Of a stretch of 64,000 bases of DNA, positions 8,890 to 21,585 are shown in pieces. The position numbers and the translations under genes are program-made. Source of the stretch: Mytilus edulis (taxonomy: Eukaryota > Mollusca > Bivalvia > Mytilida > Mytilidae); contig NC_092350.1 in the NCBI RefSeq assembly GCF_963676685.1, forward strand, positions 71,302,502 through 71,366,501, read 5' to 3'. The first letter of the stretch is position 1, and the number at the start of each line of letters is the position of its first letter. The notes below the pieces were generated by a model, which was not told the origin of the DNA, did not search any database, and was given only the letters and a program-made list of their open reading frames with translations.

Positions 8890-10530
8890 GCATTTTCGGG
8901 AGAGACAACAACAAAAAACATAACAAAAAATATTTAATATACAGGAATTATATATTAACAAAATAAAGTTGCCAATAAAGCAACAAATCTGCACTATTGT
9001 CTCTGTTTATAACAGTAAAGTGCTGATTTTGCATCATTCACCATAATCCAAATTCGTTGTCATCTTCCATAACCAACTTGAGATCGATGTCCTGTATCCA
9101 TCTTAGTTTTAGCCTGAAAAAAGAATTAAATGATTAAATTGGTGTACGTATGCAAATGAGTTATAAAAACTAGTATAATACTTCTCTAAAGAAATAACAT
9201 TTTAAATTGTTCTGTAATTTCGGTTCTGTAACGTCAGTTTATTTGTAAATTTCCCCCCAAATTTATTGTTTCTTTTTTTTTATAACTTTATTGGGATGTA
9301 CAAGCGTTGACCGATGGCGAAGCGTATTCTGGTATGACGCGGAAGCGATTCAGTCCTATTTAAATTGTGCGCATGACACAAATGGACATATCAAAAAAAA
9401 AAAAATCGAATAAAACCAGACACCATCTTAGTAAATTAATTTATCAAATAAAACTTGAAGGAACAAAAATTCACAAAGCACCGCAGAGAAAACTATATAT
9501 ATATATATATATTGAGGAGCCGGAACCGGGGGAATGATCTGAAAGTCGTATATATTCATACTGTACTACATAAATTGACAAACGTCACTGCTTTCTGTCT
9601 TGTTGCCATACTCTTAATTGTGTTATGCAAGACAATCCAATAAACCAGATTATCCCGTAACGACTTCAAAGAACAGCCTAATCAAACGGTAAGCTAAATA
9701 AAAATCATCTCTGATATATTGTTGTTGCGTAATAATTGCTGTCACTTACAGTTTTCTTGATAAGATTCATATCTCCTTATCATCTATTGTTTTCATCATT
9801 AATTAATCATGCCTCGTTAATGTAACGTACTCTTAGCTGTAAAGTGCATTTGACGTATCAAACTGCATGTGAAAAATATTTATATCACAACTCAAAGATA
9901 CAGAGTACCTTCATAAACTGAGTAAAGGGTTCTTGGTCAATAAACTTTATTCAGTGCTCGGAGTTCTAAATATGTACTCGATACCCCAAATCCAATATTT
10001 TTTTATATGATGAATGTTGAGTATGAACTCGTACGACAATTGTCCTCCAAATGTTTATGTCTCACTTTTCATGAATCTGATCAGGGTACAAGGAGGGGGT
10101 TGCTTAAATAAGGTAATTGTTGAGACACTATGTTATTACATTCGGCGTGACGTCAAACTTAAAATTCACGGTAGTTGGAGTTGACTGGAGTTATATATCA
10201 AGCAGTTGACCGTGGGAACTTGGAAGTCTTGGGACGTATAATATTACTTTTCTTGAGTAATATAGATATTCTGCCGTCACAATCGGAGGAGCAAGGGGTA
10301 TTCGTATTTACAAAAGTCCCGTCGTATGAGGGCAATTTTCGAGTATATAAAATATCCGGCGAGTTGAGTCATGCGTGACAATGTTGCAGTTTTCTAGGGT
10401 GCATTGGGACCCCCTTCACAGTACATTGCCTGATGAAGACAATTGAGTATAAAATATAAGGTCAAACGAAAACGTGTGTATGTTCAAGAGTGTTTAATAC
10501 TAGTACTATCCTTATTTGTATAAATAGGCC
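8890..10530. other. Gene-free stretch
   Basis: No supported gene. A possible minus-strand acceptor (TTCTTTTTTCAG) ends at about 9119, but the frames beyond it close within 18-24 codons. An (AT)n run lies at 9494-9512. Confidence 0.4.
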
Positions 10531-10534
10531 AGTA

Positions 10535-10745
10535 GGAATTTATCATTTTGATGATTTAATTTTGAATGTAACACGTTTTCTGATTGGCTGCGTTAAATAG
10601 TAAGGAATGACTAATATTTTTCCAGCCTATTCGAAATAACCTCAAAAATGTGGTGCACACTTTCACATAACCCGGGAAGTGTGCACCACATTTTTGCGAT
10701 AATTGCTTAAACAGACAGAAAATAAAAATAGAGGAAATTATTAGT
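10535..10745. mobile_element. Foldback MITE-like repeat
   Basis: Contains the hairpin AAAATGTGGTGCACACTT / AAGTGTGCACCACATTTT (10648-10697) around a CCCGGG-containing loop, and TAAGGAATGACT at its left. A related but longer copy lies at 38478-38778. Confidence 0.6.
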
Positions 10746-10749
10746 TCGC

Positions 10750-12655
10750 GTCAGTCTCATTTATTTTGTCCTAACTAAAATTAATTTGTGCCACGAGTAG
10801 ACTGGAGTCGAGATTGGAGTTCGTTCATCTGTTATTGATTGAGATTTTATTTTTAAAATTGGTACGAACTTGAAAATTGAAATTAGATAAAAACTTTGAA
10901 AAATATGGAAAAAAACTAGAGAATAAGTCACATCATGCTGGTCATCGATTGTGCCATTATGTTGTCGATATTGTGAAACAGCTTAAGGAAATTATATAGT
11001 GTGATTCTTATATAATATTTACATTGTGGAAGATTGATTCAATTTTGCAATAACAGCTGTTTCTTTTTATTCATTTTCAACTTTGCAGTTTGATTTTATG
11101 TAATAATTTAAAGAGTCATATAAGCATCATGCATTTTTCGTTTGATACATGATGATCCTCTGGAAACTCCCCAAATATATTAATACCCAGCGGAACTCAT
11201 TAATGAATGTGTTAACCCGAATAATTAAATGCCAGTATACATGTAGTTATATTCCGCTGCATTTAGAGAAAATCGGACACCGTGAAGCAGTTAAATAATC
11301 GAATTATGATTTTGTAAGATACCAGAGTTAATCAAACAAAAAGTGCATGATCAATAATTATTGTTCTAATAAAGATAAGCCAGGTTTCCAATAAAGTAGC
11401 CATTATATAGCAGGTGCGGATTCTAAATTTGTATCTCCAGATACTGATTATGTATCGCCAGCAGGCCTAAGAGAAAATCCAATTATTTTTGGGGTTTATA
11501 TTCTAAATATATCTTACGCGGTTACACGAAGTATAAAAGTCATAAAAATGTGATGATGAAAGAAGAGATCATCTATTTCCTTACTGAAGTATTTAACAGC
11601 ATTTTGGCAATAAACACAGAGGGCGCGTTATTTTAAAGGGACATTAGCTATATCTGATTCAGAAGTCCATTTCTAGACCTAGTAATGGACTTCTGGCTAT
11701 ATATATACGGGTTATAAATTTTTTCAAATACTTTTTGTTTCAATCATTAACGAAATTAATTAAACAATGAAACAATAATAATCTTTAGTTCAATTTCTGT
11801 CAAAATAAGTATCTGTATTATTTACTTGCAAGTGAAGAATCTGACATCATTGAATCCGTATTCAAGGGACCTTCAATTTAACTCATTAGCGAAATAGTGG
11901 TTACGAATGTACTAGTCGTGTTCAGAGCCATTAAAAGAAAAAGAATGTCAAAATAGAAAGTGAAAAAAAAATGTACCATTTCGTTTGACTGATTTTTTTT
12001 TTAGGTTAAATCGAATGTTTTAGCCTATACCATGAATTGCCCATGAAATCAATCAAGAAAAAAGAAAAGATCAATTGCACTAGGTCATTGTCAATTTTTA
12101 TTTATGTTCATATCGGGTTATGAAACCGTCGGTCGTCTTCGGAGGTCATGATTAATTTCGATAGTTAATTAGAAAGCGTCTACGGAATGTTAATATATAT
12201 TTACAATTTGAAACGAAACTGAGTAACTAAGTTCTCTCTCTCTCTCTCTCTCTCTGTAGCTTTTTAACTCAGACTGTTATGTCGGAGTTTTTCAAGTTTA
12301 AGGTTTTATTTATCAAAACAACTAAGATTCAACTTTCCGAACTTTTTTTTTAATTTCTTCACATCCACATTCATTTCAGGCAGTTATTTAAAAAAAAATG
12401 TTTTGTTTATCAGTATGTTATCATATCTATCACTTTGTCTATTTAGTTAACCTATAATTTAAGGTCACTAACCCTTAAGTGTAAGTGCATGTGTATTTTA
12501 TAAAGGTGAAAAATACATTTGAAATAGTGAACTCTGGCAGAAAAGGTAGACGGTATCTGGAGTCGGGATCTGGCACAACTCTCTACTTTCTCTTACTCCG
12601 TTTCGTGTCTTTCTCTATCTGTATTCTAATTTCTCTTCAATATCAAATTTTGAAA
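10750..12655. other. Gene-free stretch with small inverted repeat and (CT)n
   Basis: No gene seen. AGAAGTCCATT and AATGGACTTCT (11660-11695) form a short inverted repeat. A (CT)n microsatellite lies at 12232-12256. Confidence 0.45.
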
Positions 12656-12659
12656 TAAA

Positions 12660-12765
12660 ATAAAATTGAGGAAGGAAACGGGAAATGTGTCAAAGAGACA
12701 ACAACCAGACCAAAAAGCAGAAAACGGCCCATGGTCACTATTGGGTTTTACACACAGAAAATTCC
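12660..12765 (-). repeat. GTTGTTGTCTCTTTGACACAT repeat family
   Basis: Reverse copy: AAATGTGTCAAAGAGACAAC then AACCAGACC. Forward relatives lie near 35.7, 40.7, 45.65, 46.3 and 57.3 kb. Confidence 0.65.
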
Positions 12766-13391
12766 GCAACCAGAGGCGGGCTTTAGTTGGTCCCTAAACA
12801 GCTAAACCAAAATGTATTCTGGAAGTATCAACTTTGTGCATTGATATATATCACAACACACAAAATACACACAGTAACATTTGCGCGCTTAATAAACAAA
12901 TGTTTTTGTTCATGACCCCAGGTCACTCAGTAAAATGATCGAGATAGAAGACAATACATGGCCTTGGAACATCAAAACTATTTATAGCGTCAATCGATGT
13001 ACATCCATTATTTATAGTTTATTTATTTAATTAACTACCTTTGAATAAAATTTAAAGCGCTTGTACATTTCACCGACGTGTTAATTGCAATATTTTTAGC
13101 ATGCGCATAAAAAGGGGGAATGGATTCTGGTGAACAGATCAATACGCTACAATAACGGCATTGCCATATGTACTTTTCACTGTTACGTCAGCCCATGTCA
13201 AGAAAATGAATAAATATAATAAACATGTGAAATTAATGCGATTGATGACAGATAAAAAATCGAACGAAAACATTCAACATCTGTTACCAATTTCTCGAGA
13301 CCAATTTGTACACAATTTGGTCGTGATATCCGTGGTGCATATGTTCATAAATTCCTTTCAAATTAGACATGCAAAAATAACATACCTTCGT

Positions 13392-13604
13392 TTATTTTCC
13401 ATCTTTTTTTGTGTCTTTTTGGTTTTGTGCATTATTCATCAATTTTTGAGTGGCTTTTCGGGTATGGCCTGCGGGATCTGGGTGCACATGCTGTTCAGAC
13501 TCCTTTTTCGTACGCCCTTTACCCCCGTGGTGACCTGAAATTTTGTCCTGTTTTATATTATATTCGTCATATTCGTCCAAATACTTTTCATCAGCGTCAG
13601 CCAT
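13392..13604 (-). CDS. Small hydrophilic ORF, possible first exon of an unknown gene
   Basis: Starting at the ATG at 13604 (MADADEKYLDEYDEY...), 70 residues with an acidic N-terminus and a Lys/His/Gln-rich remainder, TAA at 13392. The composition looks protein-like and differs from the surrounding AT-rich noise. A strong donor (ACGAAG|GTATGT, exon end 13386) follows only six bases after the stop, which would place the stop in a spliced first coding exon. The frame is also open 40 codons upstream to an ATG at 13724. No family recognised; it may be real or chance. Confidence 0.4.
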   Translation of the reverse strand: MADADEKYLDEYDEYNIKQDKISGHHGGKGRTKKESEQHVHPDPAGHTRKATQKLMNNAQNQKDTKKDGK

Positions 13605-14020
13605 TGTGAGAGCTTCTACGACTTCAGTATTCAATATGTTTATGTCAACTATATATTGAGACGTGGCAGGTGACTTACAGTTCACTTTGTTTACAAACGT
13701 GACTAAACATAAAATATATTTCATTGGATCGTTTTAAACCATATGTTACATTTCCCGCCAAATATAAAAACTTTGTCCAAATTACATAAGACGGATACAA
13801 TTACTTGGACGGAAAATTAAAATTTATGAAAGTTACGAAATGAGTTTTAAAAATGATAACTGAATAAATATCAATCCACAGATTTCACAAATCTTTTGGT
13901 CAGTATTAATTGCTGTGCGTAAAAAAATGTATACATATTATATATATATTTGGTTTTGGTCACTTTCACATGATCTTTGAGTATAAAATCAATTATCTAG
14001 TTTCCTAAATGTATCATTGT

Positions 14021-14152
14021 TTATCTATTGGTTGCTAGGTAAACAACAAATCCTATTAATATTCCGATCACCATGACGATAACAATGAAAAAACAAATTA
14101 GTCCAAATCTTTGCTGCACTTGTCTTCGCTTGTCCGGCAGCAAAATTTCAAT
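14021..14152 (-). CDS. Last exon of a tail-anchored small membrane protein gene
   Basis: The acceptor TTTTAG precedes 14152, and 44 in-frame codons run to the TAA at 14021. The peptide starts IEILLPDKRRQVQQ and then has one strong membrane segment (FGLICFFIVIVMVIG, continuing ILIGFVVYLA) three residues before the end. It matches the last exon of the plus-strand gene at 28476-30720 in phase (0), length (132 versus 129 nt), basic run before the membrane, and the FGLI/LGLI-CFF/FFF start of the membrane segment, so the two are likely paralogues. Earlier exons should lie to the right on the minus strand, but I did not find a convincing one. Confidence 0.6.
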   Translation of the reverse strand: MEILLPDKRRQVQQRFGLICFFIVIVMVIGILIGFVVYLATNR

Positions 14153-14239
14153 CTAAAAGATATAAAAAATATTGTTGAAAATTTAATATTTTTTCCCTGT
14201 ATATCTTTTCTATTTTAATGGTGATAACCATAATTAACT

Positions 14240-14390
14240 CAGGGGCGGATCCAGCCATTTAAAAAAGGGGGGGTCCCAACCCAGGATAAAGGGGGGGTTC
14301 CAACTATATGTCCCCATTCAAATGCATTGATCGGCCAAAAAAAAGGGGGGGGTTCCAACCCCCGGAACCACCCCTCTGGATCCGCCACTG
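14240..14390. mobile_element. CAG-GGCGGATCCA MITE, 5-bp target duplication
   Basis: Termini CAGGGGCGGATCCAG and CTCTGGATCCGCCACTG are inverted. TAACT flanks both sides (14235-14239 and 14391-14395). 151 bp, with G-rich blocks and no coding capacity. Confidence 0.7.
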
Positions 14391-14506
14391 TAACTAGGGA
14401 TACTAGGATATTTTTAGCGCCTCCCCCTTTTTTCCCAAACTCCGTCCTTTTTAAGTTTTCTATTGATTTCAACATTAGTCGCATTCTTTTGTATTTATGA
14501 ATAAAA

Positions 14507-14644
14507 CAGTGGCGGATCCACTGACTGACCTAAGAGGGGGCCCGCTCCAGTCACGCGTCAATGATTCCCTATATAAGCAACTAAATTTTCCCCAAAAAAG
14601 GGGGGGGGGCCGGGCCCCCTGGGCCCCCTCTAAATCCGCCTCTG
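14507..14644. mobile_element. CAGTGGCGGATCCA MITE, second copy
   Basis: Begins CAGTGGCGGATCCACTGACT and ends CTAAATCCGCCTCTG, with TAAAA on both sides (14502-14506 and 14645-14649). 138 bp. Only about 115 bp from the copy at 14240 but with a different interior; the interior resembles 24000-24100. Confidence 0.7.
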
Positions 14645-14697
14645 TAAAACATAATAGAAATAACTTGCATTTGCTTTTTACTATCACGTTTACTATC

Positions 14698-14732
14698 TAC
14701 AGCGGTCAGTGATCATAATCAGTGACCGCTGT
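14698..14732. repeat. Short perfect-looking hairpin
   Basis: ACAGCGGTCAGTGAT and ATCAGTGACCGCTGT flank CATA, giving 15-bp arms with one mismatch. Confidence 0.7.
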
Positions 14733-14759
14733 GGATAATAGAATAAAAAAATAACGGGA

Positions 14760-16820
14760 GAAAAAAGGGGGAGGCTAGAAAAAAGCCTGTTTCTAATTTC
14801 TATATATATGATGCGAGGATTTAAAAGTACCATTGTGTAGCTCTGAATTACTTGTTGATGCACTCTTTGTATAAATATATGAAGATATGTTAAATATTGT
14901 AAGCATATTTAATATACAACTTATAGATTTCTTATCAATTTAGTTCTTTAATTTTAAACAACTTTCCAGTACACATTAACGTGAAACAAATACACCTTTC
15001 AAGGAACCGAATAAAATGGAAAAAAAAGAAACCAAAGAAAAGGTAGGATATTTTAAAAGAGAAAGAGGCAACAAAAAAAATGAAAGAAGAAAAATAGAAA
15101 AAAATGTGAGATATTTTTGTCCCCTAAAACATATATACCCAAACATTTACGGTAAATGTACCAATTTTACTGCCCCAGAAGTGAATTGTTGACAATAAAT
15201 GTTTCTTGTGACGGTCGAGGCCGAAATATTTGAAAAAAATAAAAAAATATTGACAAAATGAGGAGCTATAATAAATCCCAAAGGACCAAAAATATGGCCA
15301 AATCCGGCCACTCATTAATCAAGAGCTTTGCACGAGGAAGACAAAACTGCTGCATTCATTCCAAGTTTTACATAATACTGGCGATGAAACATAACGTGAT
15401 GTGGCAAATAAATACCGTTCTGTCTGTTCATTGAAGATTTGTGATAACAATGTTTACATTGCCGTCTGTGTATAAATATTGTCTGATTATGCACTGAACT
15501 TTCCTGTCAGAGTGTGGTTTTTAGTGTCAAATTCTATACGTCAAATATCTGACGATTTATAAATACATTTCGAACGCATTTCTTTTGCATGACACTATAA
15601 TATAAAAAGATGTTATTAATAATAAGTCTTTTCTGAGTTTGTTTCGCTAATGAAATTTAAAAAAAAATGATCGGCGGGAAAGGGAGACGGAAAGACGGAA
15701 GGAAAAGAATAAACGACTCGCTTGAGAATGAATTGGTAGATAGAGCTGACAGAGGAGGATTAAATGCCCCCCCCCCTTTTTAGTGAGAAAAATTTGATTG
15801 ATTTTATAGGAAATCACGGACTGTGGCGTGGTCCTCCTAAGGAAGTCAGTGGTCTAACCCCCGTATGAAAATTAATGGATCTCATTGGCTGACGTCAATT
15901 ATCAGATAAGTTGGTATGATTAAAAAGGGGGTATACAAAAAGTAAGAATATTAACAAAACATGAAAAAGAATGATACGTTCAACATGTTCAATGATGAAA
16001 GTATGAGAAAAAAAACCAATTAAAATGTGAAAAGGTGTAATTTAACCTTTTTGTATGCATAAATTTACATCTCTTACCGTATCATGTTTATTTCCGAGTA
16101 CAATTTCTGTATCCATTCAAAATTGAAAATATTTAATAATAACGTATAACAACAAGTCAACTCTCACTGGAAGTGTGATATTAACTAATGAAAATGTTTT
16201 ACTTAATTTTAAACTCCAAAATTGATATTGGTGATTTTAAACCATCCTTCGAGGTATATATGTGCGGTAACAATGACTTAAACCAAATAGCCCTTTGCGA
16301 TACTGATCAAAATATGTGTATAAAATGATCACAAAAGATCGATCTAACATGATATAATGAACTTATAAAACTTGATCTCATATTCACATAGACAAAATAT
16401 ACATGTCGTAGTCAATAAAATGTTTGTACAATGCGAAACGAGATTTTTAAAATTGTTTACACATTTTTCAAAAGAAATTCCAATTAAATGGTAAAATCTC
16501 CATTTCATTATACGATAAAGTAATTTAAATTCACGAAAGATATTTGCAATAAATATTAAAAATTTGAATTAGAATTGAAGTTTTTCTTTTGTTAGTGCTT
16601 TAGTTTAAATCTCAAGAAATTTTACACTTCGTTTAAAAACTATTTGGATATACGCATATATATATATATATATATTGAGAGGTGTGATTGCCAATGCAAA
16701 ACAAGTTAGTAATAGACCAGAGACGGTCAGACCTAAGAACAAGTACGTAAGAGGTAAATCTATGTGCAGCATTCAACTTGCACACTTTTTTCCGAGAAAA
16801 GTTTCAAATATTTGTGCATT
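14760..16820. other. Gene-free stretch
   Basis: AT-rich with A-rich runs, a C run at 15767-15776 and an (AT)n run at 16656-16674. No exon supported. Confidence 0.45.
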
Positions 16821-16826
16821 TGCGTG

Positions 16827-17012
16827 ATGAAACCCAAATATGTTGCCCTTTGTATTCATGAAACCCAAATATATTGCCCTTTGACGTCATGAAACCCAAA
16901 TATATTGCCCTTTGACGTCATGAAACCCAAATATATTGCCCTTTGACATCATGAAACCCAAATATATTGCCCTTTGACGTCATGAAACCCAAATATGTTG
17001 CCCTTTGTATTC
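16827..17012. repeat. Minisatellite, six 31-bp units containing CRE sites
   Basis: Six adjacent 31-bp units, each starting ATGAAACCCAAATAT. Junctions 2/3, 3/4 and 5/6 create the palindrome TGACGTCA, a full cAMP-response element; junction 4/5 has one change (GACATC). The first and last units share the variant TGTTGCCCTTTGTATTC, as if the inner units were amplified between two outer ones. Confidence 0.9.
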
Positions 17013-17019
17013 ATGAAAT

Positions 17020-20000
17020 CTGTGTCGTGTTTAAAAGGTAAATTTTAATTCAATGCAACGCCGGTCACTGAATCAAGGAATGTGCCTTTTCGTATCACCT
17101 CAAATCAAGTTGACTGTATAATATGGCACGCGGGAACCATCATGTTACAAATTGGAAAAAGCCGGACAGCGCTGAAATCGGCGAAAACAGGTCTTTCCCC
17201 GTGTCCTTAACATCCCCTACTTAATTGTGTCAGCTAGCCTACTACACTTATCATTATCATTAGAACATGCACAGTGACTATGCAGTCACCTACCGTAACA
17301 TATAATACCATAATGTCTCAGTTTTGTAATCTTTGTATTGGTGGACTTCTGTCGCGTGAAAGTTTATACTTAATATCAATTTTAAAACAACAAACCTTTA
17401 ACTGTTACAGATTGGGTTAAATACTATATTGCTACCACAAGTATATAAGTAAGTTTCTCGGTTAGTATAAATGTTGACTAAGAAAAAATTGTGTAATACA
17501 ATATTAGACAGGACAAGGCTAAGCGAAAAGAACAACAATATGAGAATAAGGGACGTCCAAGAGGCAATATAATGGAAGAATGTGGTAAAATGACACAGGT
17601 TTAGGCCTAGACATAGATTAGACGCTTACATAAAAATATAAGGAGATGTGGTTAAACTGGCCACCCACTGATTGACGCTAAGCCACAAAAGCGGATCAAA
17701 AGCAGGGGTCCAGTGTAGAAATGTTATGATTATCAATAAAAACAATTATCAATGCATCAGAGACTATACTCTCAACGGATGATGATGATACAAACGGCTT
17801 TCAACAATGGACAAAACCTATACTGTGTAGAAAGCCTTTATAGTTAAAAGGTCCCGCTATGAAAAAAAAGAACCAACGGTCTGATTCATGTTCACATATA
17901 TATATATATACAAGACAAAATGTACATATAGAATATACATATAACATGTTTGTATATGAATTGAAAGTGTTACGGGATTTTAAAGTTGTTTACACATATT
18001 TCAAAAGAAACACCACTTAATTAAATGGTAAAATCTCTATGTAAGTATATATAGTATATCAAGTAAATTTACCCTCACTGGGGATATTTGCAATAAAAGA
18101 AATAACAAAAATTTAATTACAATTTGATGTTTACATATGATTAGTGAAAACATACATGCATTTTAAATCTTACAGAAATGTTACCCTTCACTTAAAATAC
18201 CATTTATTGTAATTTTGATTGACGGAGGAGGGTCCAAAAGTTATATTTGATTTCCCAATAAAGTGCAACAGCTTTTACTGCACGTGCCCTTCGTGACAAT
18301 GTCAATATAATGCATAGAAAAACATACAAAAGACTTATTTCAACTCGTTATTTCTATAGCATAAACATACAGTTATAAAAATCGAATGCTTCTTTTTGTA
18401 ATTTCATTGGGTTGTAAAAGCGTGTTCATTTACGCTCACATTTTTAGTATGAAAGGATTCTATACACATGCAATGAACTTCGATCAATGATTTTTCATCC
18501 CAAAAACATACAAAATTAGGATTCTTAAGTTACTAAGAATCCAGTTTTTAGTCCCATACCGACAGAGTCGAAAGGGACTTCTGCACTTGAAAATGTAACA
18601 TGTTGATATTTTTCCTCCTTTGTCTTATAGATTGGACATTTTTTTCTTCTAAGAAATATCTTACTGATTCTCTTTCGTGTCGGATTTAACTTCAAATTCT
18701 TGTTTTTCAAATCAAAAATAGGAAACTCTTTTTTCTTTGCAAACAACAGTTAATTCTAGTTGGTTTGATATCAATTAAAATCCATACGTTACCACGAGTA
18801 GGAGTTACATGAATTCATAAGAACGCATGCATTCCTAAGAATGCAGAGACTAAACAAAAGAAAGTTTTTTTTAAGAAGTTTGAACTGTCGGACAACCCAT
18901 CTGTCCCTTTTTCAGCAAGACTCCTTTGTACATTTGTCTGTACATTTTCGTCCCTTATTTGAAAAAAAAATGTATGAATGCATGAAATAATATTTAGATA
19001 TCTATAAGAATATTAACGATCATTGACGATCAATGTTGATGATAATGACGACGATATCGATGAAGATGAAGACGACGATGATGAAGACGACATTGCTTTA
19101 AACGATAACGATGATTAAAGACAATTGTTGGTCACTATAGTTTTGATTTTACCTTACAACAATCTAGGGGCCCATTTCTACATGTATATAAAGTCCCCAC
19201 CCTTACCACACACACACGAAGAAAATACGATAATGGTGAGGATGATTCTCGTAAGTGCTAGACTTGAAGGGACTTTTTAAACAACGGTTCACCATAAACA
19301 ACATATGATTATTTTCATAAGTACATGCATATATATTTATAGCCTTTGGCTAGCCAGATACATATTTAATCCCTCCTAATTAAATGTATATACAGTTTTG
19401 ATGATCACAGTAATCCTAATTCTTTACAGATTAGAGTAATAAGTCGATTTAATATTATAACGGTTTTTGTTGAAATTAACTCTTGTATACATGTATGCGT
19501 TTCAAGAGGGTTTAAGTGTATGTAAGCTTAACTTTACCAGCTAGTCTCTTATATTTTCATGAAAATCAGTCCAACATTTGGGGCGAGGGTGCCAGGTTAA
19601 GAGGTAGACATGTATACAGTCAAAGCGATTTATATTACTATTGTCTCAAAGCGATTTATATTACTATTGTCTTTTCTACAACAGACATCAAGTTTAATGG
19701 GGAGATATATAAAAAAAAATTACGCGATCTAAGAACTTCTTGAAAACTCTAACTTGATAGCTAGTGATAAAGTTAACATTGAATGAGTTCTGTTGCGTAC
19801 CATTTAACATTGTTGAGTTAATTTCGGTCCTCAATGAGTGTTAAGGAAAAAGTTTGGAAATGTAAGAAGATACCGTCTTGTAGTCCGTATTGCTATTCTG
19901 CGGACCTATATCAGCAGTTAATTGTAAATTAAAACAGATGGCGAACGTGATAAGTAGCAAATTTATTAATTCAGTCAATAAAATGTAGAGCACGAAATTG

Positions 20001-21200
20001 ACAACGACACAAATAGTGTCCAGCATATGATTTTATAACTACAAAATGAATTTCGTTTTGAATATCAAGAAAGCATCAAGATTTATCTAAAAAGATAACC
20101 CTGGAACTATATGAAAACTAGTCGTTGAAGTTAGAACTTCATGTACAAAAGTAGTCTTCAAAAACAACTACGAATTGCAAAAACTACACAAATTATGAGT
20201 TCCGGAACTATGCTATGTTAACTAGTCAATAAAATTAGGACTTCATTTACAAAATCAAAAGTAAAATTCAAAACCAAAACTCTGAATTGTAAAAATTACA
20301 CAAAATTATGAGTTTATAAATATAACTATACCTGACACTGTCTACTAGCAGTTTGTGTGTCTGTTTCAACATCGTCCATGTAAGCTGTCCCCTAGGTTTG
20401 GAATACTTTTAAATCCAAAAATTTATAGATATTCATCATAAACACGCGATCACGTGTAACGTTAGCAATGTATGTGCAAAATCGTTTCTTTCCCTTGCGT
20501 AATATCCTAACTGTCATAAGCGATTGAAATGTATCAGAAAAGATCGTTATCCTCACACCTGTTGCCAAATTCTTCCGTTTTCTCATTGATTGAGAATTAT
20601 CACTCGGTATTGAGTTCGGTTGCCAAATTATTCATATTGTATAGTGTCGAATTTCAACAAATTGTATTCCTACCTACAGGTATCATGTATATCGAGTATT
20701 TAAATTTATCCCATTATGATTTTTAATACGAAAAAGATCGGATAAAAACAAGTTGAACTTCTTTTATCATGATCAAAAGTTTATTTATTTCTTTTGATTG
20801 ATGCACTCGCTAAGCTTCGCCTCGTGTTATTCTTTTAGTTAATTATTTGTAAACACTCAATTACCTTCACCTTAATTATATATCATAATTGATCTAAATT
20901 AAATATTTAACGCCATAAATTTCAAACGAGGTTGTGTAAGCCATTTAAATACTTTAATGCAAAACATATGATTATTTATCAGTACGTGTTATGTAACTCA
21001 AGGCTGCATAACGAACATAACTTAACCACATAATATAAAAGCCAAAATATTAACACAAATAATGTGCATTCAGCATGCTCAGTCAAAACAGGCGGAAATT
21101 AATCAATTTCATATCGTTGCAGATCTCATAAACAATAATCGATTTTCTGTATAATATTATTTCTTTAATATTATATTGCATGTAATATATTCTGCATTAA
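17020..21200. other. Gene-free stretch
   Basis: No supported exon on either strand. Contains (AT)n at 17898-17910 and a GAY-rich low-complexity block at 19030-19090 (GAT/GAC/GAA codon-like run, probably not coding as no splice context was seen). Confidence 0.45.
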
Positions 21201-21204
21201 CACA

Positions 21205-21585
21205 ACGCGCGCACACAGGTATTTGGGGCATGGACCCCCCTTTTTTGGACCTCACTAAAAAAAAATTGTTTGGTGCTTTTTTTTATTTATTTTCAATTTT
21301 CTACAATGTATAAACATATATCAAGTCTCAACAATCCATTGCTAGTCGATTGCAATAACTTTTTTACTATCCATACGAGCCCCAAGTGAAAGCTTCTTTT
21401 TTCACTTGGGGCTCGTATGGATAGTAAAAAAGTTATTGCAATCGACTAGCAATGGATTGTTGAGACTTGATATATGTTTATACATTGTAGAAAATTGAAA
21501 ATAAATTAAAAAAAGCACCAAACAATATTTTTTTTAGTGAGGTCCAAAAAAGGGGGTCCATGCCCCAAATACCTGTGCGCGCGCA
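21205..21585. mobile_element. Long near-perfect palindrome (foldback element)
   Basis: Two arms of about 180 bp (21205-21390 and 21401-21585) are inverted copies with a 10-base loop. Outer ends read GCGCGCACACAGGTATTTGG and its complement. Arms differ by only a few bases and small A/T-run indels. No coding sequence. Recent arm homogenisation or recent origin is implied. A transcript across it would fold into a long hairpin. Confidence 0.85.

Noticed and set aside
9040-9119. Minus-strand terminal exon after TTCTTTTTTCAG
   Set aside because: Good acceptor, but frames give only 17-24 residues and no polyadenylation signal was evident; too weak to call.
13161-13538. 125-codon plus-strand ORF
   Set aside because: T-rich frame overlapping the better-looking minus-strand ORF; no splice or family support.
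18525-18746. Basic 73-codon minus-strand ORF as a missing exon of the 14.0 kb gene
   Set aside because: No matching splice borders or resemblance to the paralogous exon at 29200-29444.
19030-19095. Asp/Glu-codon-like run
   Set aside because: Short trinucleotide-type low-complexity DNA without exon borders.
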